A stretch of DNA of 64,000 bases. Origin: Temnopleurus reevesii (Eukaryota > Echinodermata > Echinoidea > Temnopleuroida > Temnopleuridae). Below the pieces are notes generated by a model. The model searched no databases. It saw nothing but the letters and a program-made list of their open reading frames with translations, and was not told the origin of the DNA. The translations under genes were made by a program, and so were the position numbers. The stretch spans positions 55,359-119,358 of the forward strand of contig BQKZ01000922.1 in NCBI GenBank assembly GCA_036244855.1, given 5' to 3'. Shown in pieces: positions 12,038-23,808 of this stretch. Numbering within the stretch: position 1 is the first letter of the stretch; each line of letters starts with the position of its first letter.

Positions 12038-13489
12038 CGAATATACTCTCTAGACGGATTCACACAACCATTTTGTGTAACAGTCATACAAATCACATCA
12101 AAGTAAATATATTTCTAAAGAATCAATTTTTAAAAGAACAATGATTTTGTCATTGATTAAGGATTTTTCAATAATAAATATTTCTTTCGATATTACAATT
12201 TTTTCTGTGACTCGTGGGACACTTTAAATGGAAAGGTTGAACAGATACTAAGGCCTATCAACCTATTGTCATCTAGTACAAATGTAGGCCCAGAGTGAAG
12301 CTAGCATATTTCATTTGTCACAAAATAAATAATTTTTTCGATGTAAAAGTGAAGAAACCATAGATCTTAACACAGGTATTTAGACAAGTTTGTAACTTTT
12401 GTGTAGCATGCAAACTGGCACTAGGCTTATGACAGGTCTGGGTAGAAATCGATACTTTTGATCTAAATTTAACTACACTTTTGTTCATTAAATTCTATCA
12501 GATCTATTTCAATTCATCGTTACAAAAAGTTATAAAAATTACTCATGAAAGGTCATCCAGCGTTTGTTTTTGTTGAACACTGCACACAAAGCAGGATAGC
12601 TATGTTACATTTCAATGAGCGCTTTTAATGACAATACTGTAAAATGTTCGGCTAGATCAGCCTCGACTATCATTACACCCCCAAGGTCACTTCACCCTGG
12701 CTTTTTAAATTCTTAGAAAAAAGTCAAAGTTTTGGTCGGACAAAATTGACCTTAAGTTTAGAGCTTTACATCCAAATTAGTATTTTGTTTCCATTTAAGT
12801 ACAGTATTAATATTTTGTTTCCATTTAAGTACAGTATTAATATTTTGTTTCCATTTAAGTACAGTTGTCAGACGTGTATCCAGGGGGTGATGAGAGGGGG
12901 GAGGGCAGACACCGATTGTAATATTTTTTTAAAGAAGAAAAGTCTGAAGAAAAAGGAAATGAAAACTAAAAGTGATAAAGGATTTTTTTTTCTCTCTTCA
13001 GCTTCTCAGCTAATGGTGTAATTTTGATTGTGGGCAAATATGGAAAGACAGGACAAAGATAACCCTCGGCAAATGGAGACCTAACAACACCCAACAACAG
13101 TTAGGACGATAGAGAATGCAATGTAAATTTGTTTTGGTGTTGGTTATTTTATTTCTGCTTGCCATGAAATCTTTGAACCACATTTCATCCCATGTTTGAG
13201 TGCAATCCTGGATACATACCTGCCCTGGTTTACGGACCCTTAAAAATAGGCACAAGTAAGTCTGGAACCTTCGGAATAAGTCGCGCTACTTCCAAAACCT
13301 TTTCCTCGCAGCGCCATCCATTCAGTGGAGCGGGCTCCCGAGGATTCGGGGCGAGGTTGCTATCGAGTATCGGGCACAGCATCACTCTCACTCCAAAAAC
13401 AAAACAAATTTTAGATCTAAAACAAAAGAGCATCGAAAACATTCAATATGATAAAGGTTTCCCCAATTACCCAACGGCGCCTAACTTAC
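12038..13489. other. Non-coding DNA
   Basis: No gene recognised. Contains the 30-base triple repeat at 12781-12865. 13250-13420 is richer in G+C and CpG than its surroundings and may be promoter-proximal sequence. Confidence 0.45.
12781..12865. repeat. Three tandem copies of a 30-base unit
   Basis: The unit begins tattttgtttccatttaag. Copies start at 12781, 12811 and 12841; the first two are identical and the third is truncated after 25 bases. The open frame through it is an artefact of the 3n repeat length. Confidence 0.95.
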
Positions 13490-13600
13490 CTTCATTGGAT
13501 GATTTCCACTCAATTCCGAGGAAAAGCAAATTTGTTAAGTGCCTAAAATGATGCAAACGTATCTGACGGCAAAAGTTGTGCACCTAGCTCTGAAAAAGAT
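13490..13600 (-). other. Candidate untranslated first exon of the TMEM163-like gene
   Basis: A perfect minus-strand donor (AAG then GTAAGTTAG) follows 13490, in the only CpG-richer interval upstream of the first coding exon, which itself begins with an acceptor and therefore needs an upstream exon. The upstream end is arbitrary. Inference; transcripts would decide it. Confidence 0.3.
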
Positions 13601-15192
13601 CAAAAGCAAGGAAAGTGGGCGTGGCCAAATGGGGCGGATCCAGTTATAGGGCAAAAGGGTCGCCCCCGATGCATCTATCTGGAGCACCAGCTGCGTCTCC
13701 TCTACATTTTATTTCATCAAGAGTTGTTCGGATTATTAAAAAAAGCACCGTGATTGGAAAAACATATTTCTTCTCAGAGTCTTTCCAAGGAGAATCTCGT
13801 ACATTGTCATTTTATATTATTTTAGAGCCTTCTCTAAATGACGGGAAATTGCTGAACGGTAACACAATGTTCATTAGAAATGTGTGAGGAGGATATAAGG
13901 AAGTGCATATATATAGTTGTGATACAGGAAAGTATGTGACCGAGAACTGGCGGGGGGGGGGGGGCGGCGGCAGGACTAGGGCTGCCTTTTCTAGAAATGT
14001 GTACAAACAAAATACATTACCATAGACGTATTAGTACATTACCAATTTTCATGATCTTCCGCGGTCCATGTGATGTTTGTTCATTCCATTCGGTATTACA
14101 TTTTTCGACAGTCCGGTTCGAAAGTGTTAAGAATGTATTTAATTTTCACACATGACATATCTTATCAAGACTATAAAATCAATGCCGTATTGGATTAACA
14201 AACTTCTTTTTATTCTGTCGGTCGATAATTATGGATCCATGACGGGGGTAGTAACTTATTTTGTTTTAGGGGACAAAATAAACCAATGAATAAATAAACA
14301 CATAACTCTCAAGGAATATGTACCCTATACATAAAATAGAGAAAAATCGGGAATTATGAACATTCTTGTGGAAAAAGTCCTTACGACGCTTTAACACGCA
14401 TGACGTGTAAGATGGTAAGATGGTCCGACAAACGAATGGTAATTGTATTATGAATGATTATGATGAAAATAATTAATAATTTTCAGTAATTTGTATAGAT
14501 TTTGAAGAAAATCGATACTGCGTAAGTTTGGTTTGGCAAACTTTTTTTTCCCGGTTACCCTCAGTTCCAGTAAAGCTAAATATAGATCTATGACATTTTT
14601 TTAAAAAAGATTATATTACTTAAATGCCTAATATTCTTTCATATCACAGAAGAGACCGCTTATCTTCTGAAAGGGAAAATGATCATGCTACTATTGAATG
14701 AAGCCAAATGATGAGACTGGAAAGCTGACAATATGGGAAAATCCGTTCAAATTCTCGGATGACATGATCCCGACCGTCAATGGGGATCCTTGCGATCGGC
14801 AATTGTGACGGAATCTGTGACGTCATGTCGGACAAATTTCCCTTCATTCTGTATGCCAACGTTTACATTTTTGTTTCAGAAAAGTCGGCAAGATGATGGT
14901 TTTTCACTCGAGTACGTACTGTATATGTTTCTATCAACTCTGCATGTATTTTGGAAAGAATCGTGTTATATCCTAATTCCCTTGGATTAATAAAAAAAAC
15001 GAACATATCCAAATTACAAAATTGATGGAGTATGGTCATCTAGAATGTAACAGATGCAGTCACTGTTGCCAATCAGTGGAAGGGATCGTAATACCACTGA
15101 GAATTCGGAAAATCACCACTTTTGAAAGGATTTTCTGATTCTGCTCAAACTTTCACAGTTGGTTCATTTGAGTTATCTTCATTCATCATCTT
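13601..15192. other. Intergenic DNA
   Basis: No gene recognised. One G run at about 13951-13963 followed by cggcggcagg. The open frames here are short, start at unrelated ATGs and have no recognisable domains. Confidence 0.5.
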
Positions 15193-15495
15193 TAATCCTT
15201 ACTAGGCCGGGGGGGGGGGGGGGCAGGGGGTCAGCCCTCCTCGACAAATTTCGTGACCACTTCGCCGCGCAAAAGTTTTTGATCACGCGGTTTACTGACT
15301 TTTTTATTTATAGTATCCCGCAACTTTTAAGACCAATTTATGGAAATCGGACGTACCATTACGACGCCACACGCTATTTCATACACGCATGTCAGCCTCA
15401 AAACTGCTCAAAAACGTGATTTTGTGTACAAAGTCGATGCAAATTATGATTTTGCAATTTGTCGAGGGGGGGGGGGGGCGGCCTAGTGAGGGTTA
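15193..15495. mobile_element. Inverted-repeat element with G runs in the arms
   Basis: The left end taatccttactaggccg pairs with the reverse complement of the right end (taaccctcactaggccg). A second arm segment, tcgacaaatt, is also inverted. Between the two arm segments each side carries an uninterrupted G run on the plus strand, so the runs do not pair with each other although the flanks do. No ORF. Probably a non-autonomous DNA transposon. Confidence 0.65.
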
Positions 15496-15820
15496 GATAT
15501 TTAAATCTTTAAATCTCCAGACTTGGAGGTGCAAAAATTCCTTAATGGGCGCCAAATTTCAGCTGATGACCCCCTTTTTTGCTTGGAGAAGAGAAACATT
15601 TCAAACTGGTCAAGCCCCCCACTCCCCACCCCACATCCCATGATTCTTAATTTTCTGAATGCACGGATGGGTTCCTGCATTTTTCTACGATTTTTTTTCT
15701 GCATTTTTTCTCAAAATACATGCGAAAAAACGTTCTTTTTTTTTCTTTTCTTGTCAGGCTATTTGTTCACATTTTTGTATATCATGTAGGTAATCGAAGA
15801 AAGAGATGAACATTTGAACC

Positions 15821-16439
15821 CTAAAACCAGGCTGACACTTGCACGACTTTCGGCCACGATTTTGCCATGGCAAGTCCTGGCATTGGGGGGGGGGGGGGGA
15901 GGGCACGAACTGAGATGCATTCGCACTGGTCACGTCTATTTTGCGCATAGTTCCCGACGAGTTCACGAATAGTTAATGAATGCATTCCTATTGATGTCCA
16001 CATTGACACGAACTGGCACGATGAGTTCACGCATAGTTTACGCACTTCCCGTATTGGCACGACGAATTTGCGCAATGCGGACGGTGTAGTGATCTTCCTG
16101 TGTCTCCGGGATAGTATCGACACTATATATATGGATGACTGGGGGCATTTCTGACAGTCATTGGCATGGAAGCACACTGTCACCCACTTGCAAAACATCC
16201 TCTTGCATCGTTCCGATGAGTTCACGAATAGTTTGCGCATGGTTCAAAATAGTTTCAAAATTTTGTCGTGACCATAATTTAAAAATTCTCGTCCCGACAT
16301 GGCACGCAGTCACGACGAGTTTGCGCACACTTCACGCTAGTTAATTACGACTAGTTTGCACACCGTCTGGCACGACTCGAGTTGTGGCAATGTGTGCGAC
16401 AAGATCGTGCAAGCATGGCAAATGTCAGTTTGGCGTTAG
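15821..16439. mobile_element. TIR element, family G, copy 1
   Basis: The left end ctaaaaccaggctgacac and the reverse complement of the right end (ctaacgccaaactgacat) are inverted termini. The interior is built from many variants of cacgacgagtttgcgcaa. No transposase is encoded. Copies in this window also lie at 16838-17381 (inverted) and 26422-26982. A G run at 15888-15899 lies within it. Confidence 0.7.
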
Positions 16440-16837
16440 TCTCTATGAAGAATCCAAAAATAAAAGGGTTCTAAAACCATTTAATAACCATTTTCCAAGC
16501 GAGTGCAGAAATATTTTGTTTGGCTTTGAACCATAGAGGAATATAGCCGTATGCTTTGACCCATGGTTCTGATCACCTAGCAATGTAAATTGTATTTTCA
16601 TGAAGTCTCTTGGTTTCCACAATGTTTTTGCACACCATCAATAGGGGCTCTAAGATATTGCGGGCCTGTTGCAAATATTTCTTCTTTTTAAAAAAAAGTT
16701 CACTTCATGACTTCTATGAACGACAGTGAGTTGCATGAGTGAATTGCATGCATGTATGAAAAAAAAAAACAACAATAAAAAAAAAAGGTCTTCACCTCCT
16801 TCGGCGCCCCTCTCAGCAATATTGGCGCCCATTTTGT
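16440..16837. other. Spacer between two inverted family G elements
   Basis: No gene or further repeat recognised; a short A-rich stretch is present. Confidence 0.5.
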
Positions 16838-17381
16838 GGCACGCACTGGCACGACTCGAGTTGTGCCAGTGCGCAAACTAGTCGTGAACTGACGTGAAGT
16901 GTGCGCAAACTCGTCGTGATTGCGTGCCATATCGGGACGAGAATTTTGAAATTATTGAAATTTTGGTCATGACAAAATTTCCCGACTGGTTGGTAAAAAT
17001 GTGCAAACTAATCATAAAATCGCTGGGACGATGCAGAACGATGTGTCCCAATGGTTTGCAGTGCGAGTCACGCCATGACTATCGCGAACTACCATGCACA
17101 AATAGCGCCCTAATCACCCAATCTTACCAATCCCGGAGACACAGCAGGATCACGACACAGTCAGAATTATGCGCAAGCTATGCGTGAACTCATATTGCTA
17201 GTTTGTGTCAATGTGGACATAGATGGACATGCATCCGTTAACTTTTCGTGAACTTGATGTGAATTATGCATGAACTAGTCGTGAAAAGTGTAGGAGCCTC
17301 CCAGTTCGTGCCCTAAAACGGTACGACTTCCCACGACAAAATCGTGCCAAAAAAGTCATGCAAGTGTCAGCCTGGCTTTAG
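16838..17381. mobile_element. TIR element, family G, copy 2 (inverted)
   Basis: Reverse complement begins ctaaagccaggctgacac and follows copy 1 word by word (for example tgtctccgggat). Its left end carries a 30-base near-palindrome centred on actcgagt at about 16847-16876. Copies 1 and 2 thus form a head-to-head inverted pair. Confidence 0.65.
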
Positions 17382-17480
17382 TCAACTTGAGAGCGGATAA
17401 TGGTAGTGGAGGGAACACTAAATTTTGGCATGAGACACCCCCTCCTTAAAATGATGAATAGCAAAATGTGTGGTAACTGA

Positions 17481-17527
17481 ATCTCTCTCTTCCCCCTCTC
17501 TCTCCCCCCCCCCCCCCTCTCTCCCCC

Positions 17528-17577
<50 letters not shown>

Positions 17578-17582
17578 TTCTT
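17481..17582. repeat. (CT)n / poly-C low-complexity tract
   Basis: About 100 bases of almost pure pyrimidine on the plus strand, with a 13-14 base C run and a long CT run. Confidence 0.95.
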
Positions 17583-17724
17583 CCACTGCACCGGTTGTTT
17601 GTGTGGAGTAATTTTTCGCTACATATTTTTTTTCAAGTTTAATTAACTTTCACCTTGCTCAGTCTCGGGGTATATAGGCCTATAAAAAGCCCCGTAACTC
17701 ATCCTCGTCATTCTGAGCCAATGG

Positions 17725-17965
17725 GTGACTTCAAGTACGGTGTTGAACGCTGGTGTTGGTGTTGCAGCAAAACCAACACCAGCCTCAACACCAAACTTGA
17801 TGTCTGTCGGTTTTTGGGGTAGACCTCGCAAGATTCTGATGTATTTCCGGTCGTTTCTGTATCACTTCTGTAAACTGACCAACGGTGTTGGAGCTCGGTT
17901 TACGGACTGTTTTGCTCTCTCAACACCAACACCAACACTGAACACCGTAGGCCTACTTGAAGTCA
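17725..17965. mobile_element. Palindromic MITE built of ggtgttg words
   Basis: The left arm begins gtgacttcaagtacggtgtt. The right arm ends with the complement (aacaccgtaggcctacttgaagtcac, a few extra bases included). The arms contain repeated ggtgtt/aacacc words. About 241 bases, no gene. Confidence 0.7.
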
Positions 17966-18117
17966 CACAATGTGTTGGTAAAATATCAAGCCCATCCATT
18001 ACTCCTAAAAAGGTTCCATTCATGCACCATACTGATTCAGTGGTCCTACATCCCTCCCCTCTGCCACACCCATTTAATAGCGCCTATCACCATGAGCAGA
18101 AAGGACAAAGAACTGAG

Positions 18118-20761
18118 TCAAAGTAAACAACTTTATTCAAGCATTCACAATAGCTTCATGATCACAAGAGAAAGTCCCAGTAAAGAATCTCTTGTCTAAT
18201 ATTTTTTTTTACACAGAATGAAAAGGATGACATTTTCTTCATCTACCTATTGTCGATGTTTGAATGAAGGTTGTTTACTTTGTCCCAGGCATTTGTCCCT
18301 TTTACGATGTGTCCCAATTAAACGTATTTGCGATTATGAAATGTATTGGTAGAAGAATAAACCCTCCCTTTAAGTAAAGACGTCCCACCCCCACCAGTTG
18401 ATTAATGATGATCCAACTCTGCTACTTGATGAATAAATCTGAATCTCAAATGAAGGAATAGAAAGGAATTCATTTTCATATATTAAATTTTATTTAGTTC
18501 GATTCAAAATAGAATGCATATCATAAATCAAGATAGACAATTTAAAGTCAATACTGAAATAGGACAGAACAAAAATTATGGAATGTATACATGATTTTAT
18601 ATTGCAGAGCAAAATGAAGACGAGTGTATTTCCTTGATTGTTACCAGGAAATCTAAATTTTTCTTAAAAGCGATTTTTATTGGGGAATGTTTGTGCCTCT
18701 GTTAACATTATCGGACAATTTTTAGAAAAGAAAAACCTTTTAAAACTTTCCTTTCATGAATACGGTACAATGTTCAATAATCCAGGCCGCCCCACAGCGT
18801 TCATCGAAAAACAAAATATTTTTCTTTTCTTTTGAGTATTAACTTTTGAGAAGATTTTTTTTTCATAGTTTGCATTCTTTTACAGCATTTGAAATCAACA
18901 GAATACTAAAACAGCAAACCAACTTTTAAGACATATATTATATGGAAATATATGACAATTCACACGCACACACACGCAACTTACACTGATTGCACAATAT
19001 TACTGGTTTATACAAAACAAATTGTTCAAGATAAATATGAATGTTCACTGGACGGTTTCAAGTATTGCATATAATCAAAATATATAATAACATTGTTCTT
19101 GATAATATTCTGCATAGACACGTATAATTCACATTTAGAAATCGCCAAATTATGTTACTTGCTAATAAAATACACTTTCACGTTAAAAGAAAATTCTAGA
19201 TATAATTTTGCACAAGTTTTCTAAATTCTGGATAACAAAGTGTCAACAGTACAGAACTACTGGTTGACAGTGTTAATCGATGATGATTTTTAATGGTTTT
19301 AATCTGTATATACGGTAATTAAAAACCAAAGTTGTATAAAAAGCATGTTGTAAGCAAATGTTTGAGAGTGTACGGGTTTGACTGTATATTTTATAAATTT
19401 TTATATCGATTCAATTCGTTTTATTTACTTTTCTGAAAGAGCGTAAGTTTATTCCGCAGTGGAAAGCTGACCGTTTATAGTTTCTTCAAGCATCGTGTGA
19501 AATAAAATATTGTTTCATTTTCTACTAAGAAAGTATTTTTCTATTCGGGATTAATATTTCCCATAAATCATGTCAAGGCTTGCGGTTACAATACAATAGG
19601 GTATCTCATAATAGTTCAGTAAAAACATTGATTTTGCAATTAATCAGTTACCCAGGTGTTCAGGGAGAATAGAAGGCTTTCCAAGAAACAATAACAGTTG
19701 CATAACCTAATCGCGCATCAAGGTTACATATAAATCAATTTCAGTCACTGTCAATTCCGTTTGCTCTTTATATCAATACCAATCAATTTAATTCATCGAT
19801 TTAACTTTGTGGAAATTGGCAGATGTTCTTATTCCCATCTACCGAATCTGAGTAAGGATATCAAATAGGTATTTTAGATGTGAAATCTCTATTGATTTAG
19901 CTTTCAAATCTAGTCACATCATTCATCTAGTATATAATATATGCTAAAAGTGGACGGAGTAAAGAAATGCTATACAGTATCTATTCGGACGGAGATCGCG
20001 TAAACGAAAAATGATATCATTTTGATATGAATATCTTCGTTATATACACTGGCCTCGAATTACTGTTTCAAGTTTTGATACCCGGAAGAAGAAATTATTG
20101 AATTTTTATACGAATCATATTATTTGCCCCACACTATACACTTAAATTTTGACATAACGTAAAAAAATTATGAAGTTAGCCTATTACAACAATACATGTA
20201 TCAAGGAAATTTGTATAAGCATGCATGAGTCGGTCCAATGCAAATTCAACGATCTAGAATCCGTCACTACTTTGATTCTTTTGCAGTGGTTTAAATTCAA
20301 TATTTGTCAATAATTTGATAACCCAGATGATCGGGGTTTTTCACAATAAAAATGTTCTTTTATAGACACATCATAACATTTACAGGTCGGTGTGGGATAA
20401 AGATCATAATTACACCTGCATATAGTGACCATAAGCAACGCAGGCCAATCGTAAATCAAGGTTTTTGTGCGCCAAAATACAAAGGGAAAATATTAGGCTA
20501 GCTTTGAATTTGTTCAGCATTCGGTTGACGTAGCGTCATCCCTGGTATTTCTGCATAATACGGAGAGTAAATTAATTAAAGTTGCACCGTGCGTCCACCT
20601 GCTATTATGCATATTTAATGTGTATGATTCGACCAGCTTTCAGAAAAGATTGAGTTAATGGAGAGGTTTTACCATTTTCAAGGATCATAGTGTAACAAAG
20701 GTTTTACCTATCAGAATTATTATGTGTCCATCAAAGAATCAAAATGGCTCTCCAGAAGTCA
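18118..20761 (-). other. Probable long 3' UTR of the methyltransferase-like gene
   Basis: AT-rich, single-copy-looking sequence without repeats or convincing coding frames, bounded by the stop codon at 20762 and the AATAAA near 18132. The absence of transposon fragments, unlike every other 2 kb here, fits transcribed constrained sequence. Inference. Confidence 0.35.
18132..18137 (-). terminator. Candidate poly(A) signal AATAAA of the methyltransferase-like gene
   Basis: Minus-strand AATAAA (plus tttatt) in a context typical of mRNA 3' ends (gcttgaataaagttgtttac). It is the first good signal I could identify downstream of the stop codon at 20762, but 2.6 kb away, so a nearer signal may have been missed. 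Confidence 0.4.
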
Positions 20762-21820
20762 TCATCTGATGATTTTCTTCCTTTCAGCCGGTTTCTTCTC
20801 CAAGTCCCGCATATGTTTGTAGATATCTGGAGTGACAGTCAAGGTGTATTTCTGATTGAGCAGTCCCGGGTAAGGCGCCGTTGCTGATGCGCCGCTTCTC
20901 TGTACGCTAGGATAGCCGCAATCGACCATCGGGTGGCATGAAGTGATGAAGAGCAGACGATCGTAAAATTCAACCATTTCTCCCGCGTATTTCAACACTC
21001 CTTCAGTCAATTCACGCACCCCCTGTTGTACTTGCCCCTTGCTGACTATCTCCATCTGCGGAGGGAACTTCTTCTGCAGCATGGCTAGCCACTTCGCTTT
21101 CGGCATAACGATCGGTAACGTCTCGATCTCCCATCGAACATCGACTCGAATCTTTTGTAGATTCTTGATCAGTTTTGTGTACGGCTCCTCGCTATCTTCC
21201 TCGGTTAATCGTCTATTTGCTTCAGAAAAGAACGGTAGCGTATTCATAGGCCCCGGTCGGTGTATAATCATGAATTTACCGTGCTTTGAAATCGTTCTCA
21301 TTATGTACGAAAATGTCTCGGCGGGATTCGTAAAGTGCTCGCATGCATCCTTCAGTATCATCTTATCAAATGGCGCGTCTTTTGATCCTTCATCGAGATC
21401 CTTAGCCAGTTGCCGGAAGTACTCTTCGGCGCCAACGTGCTTGATGTGAAACGGCAACATCCTCTGGTTGCTAGTCTCCTCATAGTGAATCAACCCGGGG
21501 TAGATGTTAACCATAGGTTGAAGCAAGCAGAACTTTTCTTTCAGTTTCTCTGCGAAGCTGCCTTTGCTGCTGCCGACATAGGCGAATCGGTCGTGCGTGT
21601 CTAGCTCTAGGTGCTTGTGGATGAGTTTATACATGGCGTCTTCGTAGACCTTCCCGAAGCTGAAGATATCGTTGTCGTCGAAGACTGGGAGGTTGAGTCT
21701 GTCCGACCAATGTTCACTGATAACGGCGAAGGGTTGAGGTGTACCGGGCAGAGGAGGGTCCCGGGGTGTGAAGGGCCCTGGATCACCCACTGGCTTGTGA
21801 ACGTCAGCCTCGTTCATCGT
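20762..21820 (-). CDS. Methyltransferase-like gene, coding exon 2
   Basis: The acceptor CTTTTTCAG ends at 21821. The frame stays open further upstream to an ATG at 21880, but that stretch (MSFIIAAVLF...) crosses the acceptor and is intron read-through. Starting at the splice site gives TMNEADV. Stop codon at 20762-20764. Confidence 0.88.
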   Translation of the reverse strand, partial: TMNEADVHKPVGDPGPFTPRDPPLPGTPQPFAVISEHWSDRLNLPVFDDNDIFSFGKVYEDAMYKLIHKHLELDTHDRFAYVGSSKGSFAEKLKEKFCLLQPMVNIYPGLIHYEETSNQRMLPFHIKHVGAEEYFRQLAKDLDEGSKDAPFDKMILKDACEHFTNPAETFSYIMRTISKHGKFMIIHRPGPMNTLPFFSEANRRLTEEDSEEPYTKLIKNLQKIRVDVRWEIETLPIVMPKAKWLAMLQKKFPPQMEIVSKGQVQQGVRELTEGVLKYAGEMVEFYDRLLFITSCHPMVDCGYPSVQRSGASATAPYPGLLNQKYTLTVTPDIYKHMRDLEKKPAERKKIIR

Positions 21821-23134
21821 CTGAAAAAGAGCAACGTCATATACACTTGTGAAAAGAACAGCAGCTATAATAAAGGACATAACTTATAAAATCATCACAG
21901 GGTTGAACATTGTTAAAATGGGTAGCATTTATTAAAGATAAAAAAACATTTCAGGTATATTAACAGTAAAAGTGATCGTCAATGAATTTCGGAAAAGGAA
22001 AATCTGTTGACTTGACATCGATACATTTAATAGAACTGCATGCTTTCACCCTAAGAAAGTTTGGCACACATTAACTCATTTGTTTTAAGTTATGTAAACA
22101 ATTTTCGTTGTACCTAAGACATGTTTTGTGTGTGTGTGTGTTCTCTTTTCTATGGCGAAAATTGGGACACACACGCAATCACTTCAATATTGGTTAAAAA
22201 CGTATAATCATTGTTCAAAATACAAATTTGTGGAAATTATTATTGATTTGGTGATAGTTGTGTTGATTGTACAATATTTTGCTTAGCGATGGGTAAAATT
22301 TTGCCCAAAAGACTATTAACCGATTTTCTGCAACAAATAAGCACAAGCCAGAATTTATAGTGGAAGTCTAAATCATGATGAAATGTAAATCCTTGTACTA
22401 TTCCAAATAATGATAAACAGATAAAAGAGTATAAAATATGATATGTCTTTATGACCGAGTTGTAATTTAGTATATGATGACTATTTATAAAGTATGGCCA
22501 CTGCATCATCAGTGACGAATTTATACATTTTCATTCACGGTGAACTATAATTTCAATTCATTCAATACCGGTATTGATGTAGGTAGTTATATTAACATAA
22601 TTGATATTCATTCCAATTATATGAAGCTGCTATCGTTACTAATGGATAATTGATAATTGATTGTCCCCCGACAGATGCTTAACTGATTAATACTGTTTTC
22701 AGAAGATTGTCGTTTACGCTTGTTCCCGAGTCATAGTTTCATTTCATTTTTGCTTCAATTTATTGCAGAACAGCTTGCATGAGATTTCATGCCTTATGCA
22801 CTGGGCAGAAGTATAGCCTTAAGGGATGATCGGTGGTCAAAGGGGCGGGGGTCTCTGTTAAAGGTTTTGGGGGGAGGGGAGGAGGGGGCTGGTGCTGTTT
22901 CATTAGAATCACACCCCTTCCTCAGGAAGATTATATGCTTTTGTACGTGTACGAGTTGTATCATCATAACACCCCCTTCCCGAAGAAAGAAGGGGATATG
23001 GGGTATAGAGGGAGGATCAAAGGTGATAGAAATATATCAACAACACTTACCTTTATCTTAGGGCAAGTTCCTCCGGGTGAAAACATCCCATCGATGTTCA
23101 GCATGTTGGAGATTTCAGATCGCAGATGAGACAT
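20762..23134 (-). CDS. Methyltransferase-like protein, two exons, 380 residues
   Basis: Exon 1 (23051-23134, 28 codons, starts MSHLRSEISNMLNIDG) joins in phase 0 to exon 2 (20762-21820, 352 codons and stop). Seen: a proline-rich linker (residues about 38-58), then a mixed alpha/beta domain. YVGSSKGSF at residues 109-117 sits where class I methyltransferases have the glycine-rich SAM-binding loop. FDKMILKDACEHF at about 179-191 resembles the later strand-plus-helix motif (compare the 'D..EH' box of UbiE/COQ5-type enzymes). The C-terminus is basic (KKPAERKKIIR). No signal peptide or membrane segment in the spliced protein. Family knowledge supports a SAM-dependent fold; substrate and pathway are unknown. 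The loop is not a textbook GxGxG, so loss of activity is possible. The gene structure is certain; the function is tentative. Confidence 0.8.
21821..23050 (-). other. Intron of the methyltransferase-like gene
   Basis: 1.23 kb. Contains a short (TG)n run near 22130 and G-rich sequence at 22850-22890. No exon or repeat element recognised. Confidence 0.75.
23051..23134 (-). CDS. Methyltransferase-like gene, coding exon 1
   Basis: ATG at 23134 in context ACCACCATGT, close to a good eukaryotic initiation context. 28 codons end with ATAAAG at 23051, followed by consensus donor GTAAGT. Phase 0. Confidence 0.8.
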
Positions 23135-23808
23135 GGTGGTATATAATATTCAAGATAAATCTCCTCACCATAATAACATAACTACCACAATATTCTCTCA
23201 TTCACGTTGTTTTAAATCAGTATATCCTTGCCATCGTATAGGTTATGAACCCGTTATGACTGTCAAGAGCCGGGTTATGTTATGACTATACGCTCGTTGA
23301 AGTTCAACAGGTGTATATAGTTACTAATGCTTGGATAAGCTCCATCCGAATATATACTCACACGCAGTATATTTTACACACCGGTTTTTCGTTCACAACC
23401 GGAACCCTATGCAGTGTCGCGGTATCAACGTAGGGGGCTTCGCGGTTACCATGGTGCGGAGACGCCTGAACAAATTGACATATGCACACAATACACATTG
23501 CGTTCGGAGCAGACGATCGCCATGTCTATGTATTCTTTGACAAAGGCTTTTAAACAAAAACGGTCTGCCGACTCGTGTTTGATCGGTGGTGCTATTGTTC
23601 TGTTGTTGACTTAGAATAATCTTTTAGTCAAACATGACGTACTTTTCGACTTTGGAAGTGTTATCTTTTGCTCTCATCTTTGTTTTTTTTCTGATTAGAA
23701 AAAAAATCTGATGGTACGTTACTCCCATTCTCACAAATCCGGTGTTTAGTCGGAGTTTAGCCAGTGAACTTACTGTAATCCTAGTCTGACATGGGGCTTG
23801 GACTGTTT
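23135..23808 (-). promoter_or_regulatory. Upstream region of the methyltransferase-like gene
   Basis: About 670 bases. The interval around 23400-23530 is richer in CpG than its neighbours. No clear TATA box. The transcription start cannot be placed from sequence. Confidence 0.3.

Noticed and set aside
12781..12865. CRISPR-like array
   Set aside because: The units are contiguous with no spacers and the context is animal DNA.
13192..13551. 119-codon open frame on the plus strand
   Set aside because: No recognisable domain, no splice support in that frame, and the reverse strand has a better donor signal in the same place.
21821..21880. Upstream in-frame ATG giving a hydrophobic N-terminus (MSFIIAAVLF) for the methyltransferase-like protein
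   Set aside because: A strong acceptor (CTTTTTCAG) lies inside the frame and a matching phase 0 exon with a good start exists at 23051-23134, so the hydrophobic stretch is intron, not a signal peptide.
20762..21880. Bacterial contamination or an intronless transferred gene
   Set aside because: The long single open frame looked bacterial, but it begins at a splice acceptor and has an upstream coding exon with a consensus donor.
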